Assembly: GCA_963976395.1 (NCBI GenBank)
Contig: CAXBLG010000062.1
Location: 1 to 20,304, forward strand
Length of the DNA: 20,304 nt
Reading direction: 5' to 3'
Origin: UBA11612 sp963976395
Lineage (GTDB): Bacteria > Pseudomonadota > Alphaproteobacteria > Rhodospirillales > Rhodospirillaceae
Part shown: positions 16,299-20,304 of the stretch, one piece after another
Position numbering within the stretch: the stretch's first letter is position 1
Layout: every line of letters begins with the position of its first letter
The notes under the pieces: generated by a model
What the model was told of the DNA's origin: nothing
The model's database searches: none
Seen by the model: only the letters and a program-made list of their open reading frames with translations
Program-made: the position numbers and the translations under genes

Positions 16299-16915
16299 AA
16301 GTTCTGATTGTTGATGACCATGCCATTGTTCGGGACGGCTTGAAGCGGCTGCTGTCGGCTTTGCCGGCTGTACAAACGTCCGAAGTTGCAACCGGGCGGG
16401 ATGCGATGGGCGCCTATAAAAAAGAGCGGCCCGACCTTGTGCTGCTGGATTTGAATTTGCCGGGGATTGGCGGGTTGGAGTTGCTTCGGCGACTTCTTCT
16501 GGAAGATAAAAGCGCCAAAATTCTAATCGTCAGCATGCATGCGGAAGTTCACTTCACCGCCCGCGCCCTCCAAGCCGGGGCGCGCGGCTATGTCAGCAAG
16601 AATGCCGCGCCGGACGAACTCATCAAGGCCGTGCAGCGCGTTGCCGCTGGCGAACGATATATTGAAAATGAAATTGCTCAGGAGCTCGCTTTGCAAAACG
16701 TTCCTGGCGATCATCCTCTAGGCCAACTCTCCGAGCGTGACATTGAGATCATGAGATTACTGGGAGAAGGCCGCAGCCTCACCGAAATCGCAGAAGCTCT
16801 GGGTGTCGGCTACAAGACCGTTGCCAACACCAGCAGTCAGATCAAAAGCAAACTGGGCGTTGCGCGAACAGCAGACCTTATCCGCCTATCTATCGAAATG
16901 GGGCTTGCATCCTAA
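16295..16915 (+). CDS. Response regulator, NarL/FixJ family
   Basis: The 206-residue protein has a receiver domain with acidic D7 and D8, the phosphorylated D52 in LLDLNLPG, S80 in ILIVSMHA and K102 in YVSKNA, all intact. The C-terminal LuxR-type helix-turn-helix reads LSERDIEIMRLLGEGRSLTEIAEALGVGYKTVANTSSQIKSKLGV, with the recognition helix near 175-190. It should dimerise on phosphorylation and regulate promoters. It overlaps the kinase gene by four bases, so the two are coupled. The likely targets are the divergent receptor promoter and its own operon. Confidence 0.93.
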   Translation: MKVLIVDDHAIVRDGLKRLLSALPAVQTSEVATGRDAMGAYKKERPDLVLLDLNLPGIGGLELLRRLLLEDKSAKILIVSMHAEVHFTARALQAGARGYVSKNAAPDELIKAVQRVAAGERYIENEIAQELALQNVPGDHPLGQLSERDIEIMRLLGEGRSLTEIAEALGVGYKTVANTSSQIKSKLGVARTADLIRLSIEMGLAS

Positions 16916-16935
16916 AGGCGAGGGACGCCCATAAA

Positions 16936-16968
16936 AAACGGCCCCGGACACATGGCCCGAAGCCGTTT
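16936..16968. terminator. Bidirectional terminator between the response regulator and carD
   Basis: AAACGGC at 16936-16942 pairs with GCCGTTT at 16962-16968, and GGCC repeats inside can extend the pairing. AAAAAA lies before and TTTCTTT after, so it can end transcription of both convergent genes. Confidence 0.75.
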
Positions 16969-17004
16969 CTTTAAATGCTGTTGGGACAGCAGTCGGCGTG
17001 CCGC

Positions 17005-17532
17005 TTAGGCCGCGTTGAGCAAGCGCTCTAACTTGGCGGTTGCAGCCTCAGGTTTGATCTTCTCAACGGCGGCGACTTCATGAGCCAGTCGCTCCAAAGC
17101 CTGCTCGTAGATTTGACGCTCGCTATACGATTGCTCCGGCTGGCTCGCGCCGCGATGCAGGTCGCGCACAACTTCAGCTATGGAGACCGGATCACCGGAA
17201 TTAATCTTAGCTTCGTATTCTTGCGCACGGCGGCTCCACATGGCGCGCTTCACGCGGGCGCGGCCCTTCAATGTGGTTAGCGCCGTATCCATGACCTTGC
17301 GTGTGGATAGTTTACGAAGACCCGAGTTCTCAACCTTTCCGACCGGAACCCGCAGGGTCATGCGGTCCCGTTCAAAGCTGATGACAAATAGCTCCACTTT
17401 CTGACCGGCGATTGTCTGGGACTCAACACTGGTCACCTTGCCAACGCCATGCGCCGGATAGACAACGAAGTCACCAGCGGAAAAGGGCATATTGATTTTA
17501 GGTTCTTTTGTTGTTTTTGCTGTTTTGGGCAT
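17005..17532 (-). CDS. carD: CarD-family transcriptional regulator
   Basis: CarD proteins bind RNA polymerase beta through an N-terminal Tudor-like domain and stabilise the open promoter complex, influencing rRNA and stress genes. The 175-residue product starts at ATG 17532 (MPKTAKTTKEPKINMPFSAG); a longer frame to 17655 has an N-terminus unlike the family. The RNA-polymerase-interacting domain has FVVYPAHGVGKVTSVE and FVISFERDRMTLRVPVGKV, followed by GLRKLSTRKVMDTAL and a helical DNA-binding part with KRAMWSRRAQEYEAKINSGD, SIAEVVRDLHR and SERQIYEQALERLA. Position next to fdxA matches other alphaproteobacteria. Exact start is moderately sure because ATG codons at about 17556 are also in frame. 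Confidence 0.9.
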   Translation of the reverse strand: MPKTAKTTKEPKINMPFSAGDFVVYPAHGVGKVTSVESQTIAGQKVELFVISFERDRMTLRVPVGKVENSGLRKLSTRKVMDTALTTLKGRARVKRAMWSRRAQEYEAKINSGDPVSIAEVVRDLHRGASQPEQSYSERQIYEQALERLAHEVAAVEKIKPEAATAKLERLLNAA

Positions 17533-17899
17533 GCTCGGTTTCTCACTCCACATCATTGATATGTTGTTGGGCTGTCCCGCGCAGCTTGGTCCCCCAAGCG
17601 TCCTGACCCGCGCCAACGGGCCGGCTTCTTCCTTTTTTGACCACGGCTGGCCCATTCCGTAAGGTAGGCATGCGACGGAGCGGGCCGGGACGAACCGTTC
17701 CCTGCCACCAGCCCATAATCATTTTATTTCAATGATTTAGCGCGATTTTATAAAGTAATCGCGCGGGACACTGGCAGGAGAAAAAATAATCCGCCGGTTC
17801 CCCGACGGATTGATTGTTCATACCACAAACGGCCTGCGAAATACAGGTGAAACGATTTCACCCGCCCTTAGGGGGCAAACTTAAAGTCAAATATGAGCT
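17533..17899. promoter_or_regulatory. Long carD-fdxA spacer with a series of inverted repeats
   Basis: No gene is visible in 367 bases. Inverted repeats follow one another: AATCATT/AATGATT (17717-17723, 17731-17737), GCGCGATT/AATCGCGC (17740-17747, 17757-17764), AATCCG/CGGATT (17788-17793, 17806-17811) and GGTGAAA/TTTCACC (17846-17852, 17856-17862). The third has a U-tract on the minus strand and is listed as the fdxA terminator; the second surrounds TTTATAAA and may belong to the carD promoter. The AT-rich middle (17715-17760) is the likely start of carD transcription, which would give a leader of about 150-200 bases. Confidence 0.45.
17782..17811 (-). terminator. Intrinsic terminator of fdxA
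   Basis: On the minus strand AATCCG and CGGATT form a stem around a GC-rich 12-base loop and are followed by ATTTTTTC, a proper U-tract. A further palindrome at 17846-17862 lies between it and the fdxA stop and could assist. Confidence 0.65.
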
Positions 17900-18235
17900 T
17901 TAAGCGTTACTTCCAGGGTTCTCGCTAAGTAGTTGTTTTTTATCAGGTTTATCTTTCCACTCATCAGCGTCCGCTGGGCTCTCACCTTTAACTGTAATGT
18001 TGGGCCACTTCTCGGCGTATTCGGTGTTAATTCCCAGCCATACTTCCGCTGATTCGTCCGAATCGGGGACAATGGCTTCGGCCGGACACTCAGGCTCGCA
18101 AACCCCGCAATCAATGCATTCATCGGGATGGATCACGAGCATGTTCTCGCCTTCGTAGAAGCAGTCCACCGGACAGACCTCGACGCAGTCCATGTATTTG
18201 CATTTGATGCAGTTCTCAGTAACGACATACGTCAT
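17900..18235 (-). CDS. fdxA: Seven-iron ferredoxin FdxA
   Basis: This small electron carrier has 111 residues. The first cluster region is CIKCKYMDCVEVCP (cysteines 9, 12, 17 and 21) and the second CIDCGVCEPECP (40, 43, 46 and 50). The arrangement matches the 3Fe-4S plus 4Fe-4S ferredoxins of the Azotobacter FdI/FdxA type, including the long acidic C-terminal tail (EVWLGINTEYAEKWPNI and onward). It could accept electrons from KorAB encoded elsewhere in this window, but that link is inference. ATG with GGGAG about ten bases upstream. The neighbouring carD and S4/helicase genes are its usual neighbours. Confidence 0.96.
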   Translation of the reverse strand: MTYVVTENCIKCKYMDCVEVCPVDCFYEGENMLVIHPDECIDCGVCEPECPAEAIVPDSDESAEVWLGINTEYAEKWPNITVKGESPADADEWKDKPDKKQLLSENPGSNA

Positions 18236-18292
18236 GTTCGAAGACTCCCGTTCACCCGCAGACCCTCCGGGGTGATTCGCGCTAGTCCTTTG

Positions 18293-18337
18293 CCTATTCG
18301 ATTTGGGCGAGCGGCGTCAAGAACCCGTTCTTGATGC
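18293..18337 (-). promoter_or_regulatory. Putative fdxA promoter overlapped by a palindrome
   Basis: On the minus strand TTGACG (18315-18320) and AATAGG (18293-18298) are 16 bases apart, a plausible housekeeping promoter. The -35 box lies in one arm of an inverted repeat (TCAAGAA at 18317-18323, TTCTTGA at 18328-18334, loop CCCG; two more G/C pairs outside). An operator at that place would block or control transcription of fdxA; a hairpin terminator on the plus strand is the alternative. Confidence 0.4.
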
Positions 18338-18428
18338 CCTTTCTCAAGATTGCCGGAAAGACCGTTATTCTTCATAAGCGGTGCGATATGGGACGTTTCA
18401 TTCATCGTCCAAATAAGTGAGGTTTTTA

Positions 18429-19061
18429 ATGGCCGCAGATACCCCCAACCCTGAAAGAAAAGCCCCGCCGGCGGCCGTGCGTAATGCGGAGCCTATCACG
18501 CAGGTTCTTACCCGCGTATTTTCAGAGCGGCTATCTGTCGGCGATACCGTGCTCGAAATCGCCGCCGGGTCAGGCTATCACGCGGCAACCTTCGCAAAGG
18601 CCATGCCGCAGTTTACCTGGCAACCGTCTGATCCCAACGCCGAGGCCCGTGCCAGCATCACCGCCCACGTCACAGAGTCTGGGCTTGGCAATTTAAAGGC
18701 CCCGCTTGAGCTAGATGTGCGTGCAAATCCATGGCCCGTCGCCACCATCGGCGCGGTTTTGTGCATCAACATGATCCATATCTCGCCATGGGAAGCGACT
18801 CTCGCGCTGTTTAAGGGCGCCGGCGAGCGGCTTGCCGCAGGCAAACCGCTGGTGACTTACGGACCGTATTCGCTGGACGGTGATTTCATCGCCGAGAGCA
18901 ATATCGCCTTCGATCAATCCTTGAAGGCGCGCGACCCAAGCTGGGGCATTCGCGATGTGCGCGACGTTGCTAAAGCCGCAGAAAACCAAGGGTTTCAGCA
19001 CAACGAAACAGTGACCATGCCCGCCAACAACATGATGCTGGTGTTTACAAAAACCGGTTAG
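18429..19061 (+). CDS. DUF938-family SAM-dependent methyltransferase
   Basis: The product has 210 residues from ATG 18429, behind GTGAGG; GTG at 18417 is a less likely start because it forms part of that ribosome-binding site. The motif VLEIAAGSGYHAATFA is the SAM-binding glycine loop, WQPSDPN carries the acidic residue after strand 2, and CINMIHISPW, LVTYGPYSLDGDF, NIAFDQSLKARDPSWGIRD are hallmarks of the DUF938 family. The methyl acceptor is unknown. It lies opposite to its neighbours, divergent from fdxA and convergent with the S4 gene, whose stop codon it overlaps (TTAG at 19058-19061). Base composition does not look foreign. Confidence 0.9.
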   Translation: MAADTPNPERKAPPAAVRNAEPITQVLTRVFSERLSVGDTVLEIAAGSGYHAATFAKAMPQFTWQPSDPNAEARASITAHVTESGLGNLKAPLELDVRANPWPVATIGAVLCINMIHISPWEATLALFKGAGERLAAGKPLVTYGPYSLDGDFIAESNIAFDQSLKARDPSWGIRDVRDVAKAAENQGFQHNETVTMPANNMMLVFTKTG

Positions 19062-19495
19062 ACCTCGTCGTCGTCCCAGCGCTCACTCATATGCTTGGTG
19101 ATTTCACGGCGGTCTTTTTTGGTGGGACGGCCCACACCGCGCGGGCGAAAAAGCAGCGGATTGGGCCCCGACTTATGCAGCGGCAGGCCCTTCTCAAGCC
19201 CGATGAGTTTCTCCGCCGGTGCACTTTCTTCGTACAGAAGCTGCGCTTCGGGTGCGGGGCCGCGCCGCTCGGCCAGTCCGCGCACGGTGAGGATGCGCTT
19301 CACCGGCCCTAAAACGAGCTCGATGACGTCACCGGGACGTAAATTCGCGCTCACTTTGCGGATTTTTGCGCCGTTCACCGTGACGTGGCCGCTTTCGATC
19401 AGCTTCTGGGAGAGCGCCCGTGTCTTGCAAAACCGCGCAAACCAGAGCCATTTATCGAGGCGTTGGCTTGCAGACTCCGCTGCTTTGTCGCTCAC
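19058..19495 (-). CDS. S4-domain RNA-binding protein (Hsp15-like)
   Basis: The 145-residue protein has an S4 RNA-binding domain at about 10-75: QRLDKWLWFARFCKTRALSQ, LIESGHVTVNGAKIRKVS and LRPGDVIELVLGPVKRILTV. The rest is a basic C-terminal tail (GRPTKKDRREITKHMSE). Hsp15 of E. coli binds stalled 50S subunits carrying nascent chains; a similar ribosome-related role is plausible. The GTG start overlaps the helicase stop by four bases (GTGA), so the genes are coupled, as in many alphaproteobacteria. Confidence 0.9.
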   Translation of the reverse strand: MSDKAAESASQRLDKWLWFARFCKTRALSQKLIESGHVTVNGAKIRKVSANLRPGDVIELVLGPVKRILTVRGLAERRGPAPEAQLLYEESAPAEKLIGLEKGLPLHKSGPNPLLFRPRGVGRPTKKDRREITKHMSERWDDDEV

Positions 19496-20304
19496 GACAG
19501 AGCCAAATCCTTGAGTTTTGCGAACGGTGAATCGGCATTTGGTGCGCTTATAACAGGGGTTTTGTGCTTACGATCCCGCTTTTTGCGCGCAGAAAACGCG
19601 ATTTTAGCGTCATCTAGGCGTGCTTTGAACCCAAGTCCGTTCAGAACCCCGACTCCCGCCGCAGCGTCGATCCCGAGCAGAGAAAGAATCTCGGGAGGCA
19701 GGACCGGGTTTTTCTCGCGGCCCAGACGACGCGCTTCGGCTGCGAAGCGTTCAAGCATATCGATGCGGTATCCGGTGCCGTCGATCACCCGGTAACCGCA
19801 GGCTAGGTAAAAGGCGGCGGGTATTTTTTCCGGCAGAGGCATCGCGACGCGCCCGGGCGTGGGCAGCGGGGGCGCGGGGGCATCACGATGTGCCGCAATC
19901 CATAACAAGCCGCGCAGACGAATGGGCGCAGCCTTGAGCAGCGCGGGGAAAAAGACGTACTCGACCCCGAAGCGAATGCCGAGCCGCGCGAGAGTTTTAC
20001 GCTCTTCGTCCTTCAACGATTTGAGCTGGGCGTCCACGGCATCGCGCGATATCGCACCCAGACTTTCGGAGAGCTGAAAAACAATGCCGCGCACCGACGC
20101 AGGCACGTCAGCTTTCAGCGCTTTGGCGAGCGGGGCAAGCACGTGGTCCACATGATCGGTGAGCCAAGTCCTCAGACGGGCTTCAACGCGCACGCGGTCG
20201 GGCGCATCAAGCAGGTCGTCATTGAACACTTGAACCAGCGGCCGTAACCGTTCCGTGCCTTTAACAAGAGTGGCAACGGACTCGCCGTTCCAAATAATTT
20301 TTGC
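19492..20304 (-). CDS. C-terminal part of a helicase-related protein (partial, runs off the right edge)
   Basis: The frame is open to the window edge; a GTG at 20229 is internal, since the upstream codons read KIIWNGESVATLVKGTERLR in the same frame. What is visible, about 270 residues, is the region after the helicase core of the large alphaproteobacterial DEAD/DEAH-type helicase (MgpS-like) that usually precedes the S4 gene: LAPLAKALKADVPASVRGIVFQL, LKSLKDEERKTLARLGIRFG, YVFFPALLKAAPIRLRGLLW, LPEKIPAAFYLACGYR. The tail is basic (FSARKKRDRKHKTPV). None of the helicase motifs I-VI is in view, so the assignment rests on this C-terminal domain and the neighbours. Confidence 0.75.
   Translation of the reverse strand, partial: AKIIWNGESVATLVKGTERLRPLVQVFNDDLLDAPDRVRVEARLRTWLTDHVDHVLAPLAKALKADVPASVRGIVFQLSESLGAISRDAVDAQLKSLKDEERKTLARLGIRFGVEYVFFPALLKAAPIRLRGLLWIAAHRDAPAPPLPTPGRVAMPLPEKIPAAFYLACGYRVIDGTGYRIDMLERFAAEARRLGREKNPVLPPEILSLLGIDAAAGVGVLNGLGFKARLDDAKIAFSARKKRDRKHKTPVISAPNADSPFAKLKDLALS

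Noticed and set aside
1..20304. Mobile elements, CRISPR arrays, tRNA or rRNA genes, defence systems
   Set aside because: I looked for transposase-like products, regular short repeats, cloverleaf-like segments and known defence families and saw none.

Overview
The window reads as chromosomal DNA of an alphaproteobacterium. The main reason is the right end, where a large helicase, an S4-domain RNA-binding protein, the seven-iron ferredoxin FdxA and the CarD regulator lie together on the minus strand, a grouping I know from many alphaproteobacteria. The TakP-like TRAP binding protein, the two-subunit KorAB enzyme and the family of the TonB receptor fit the same class. I cannot name a genus. I see no phage, insertion sequence, CRISPR array, tRNA or rRNA gene. 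Coding density is high, and TTG and GTG starts appear to be used several times.

Layout. (1) 188-3516: a TRAP transporter. dctQ and dctM run on the plus strand and meet the binding protein dctP, on the minus strand, at a perfect 16-bp hairpin terminator. (2) 3608-6590 (minus): korA and korB, a 2-oxoacid:ferredoxin oxidoreductase. They lie directly upstream of dctP in the same direction, and korA carries a single-base frameshift. Uptake and CoA-dependent oxidation of a 2-oxoacid is a natural reading of regions 1 and 2 together. (3) 6836-12257 (minus): a loose run of beta-propeller lipoprotein, exported SNase-fold protein without its catalytic acids, EpmC-like putative hydroxylase, cystathionine beta-lyase, and a TPR/glycosyltransferase-like protein. 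(4) 12382-16915: a TonB-dependent receptor (minus) divergent from a histidine kinase/response regulator pair (plus). With the lipoprotein of region 3 these could form a sensed uptake module for an unknown ligand. (5) 17005-20304: carD, fdxA, an S4 protein and the end of a helicase on the minus strand, with a DUF938 methyltransferase inserted on the plus strand.

Most of the window is recognisable housekeeping and metabolism. The best candidates for something not well described are the receptor/lipoprotein/two-component module, with a very acidic cysteine-bearing loop in the receptor, and the repeated DDFxDLF motif on a long tail of DctM. The korA frameshift needs to be settled as error or real. 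All functional links between neighbouring genes are inferences from gene order.
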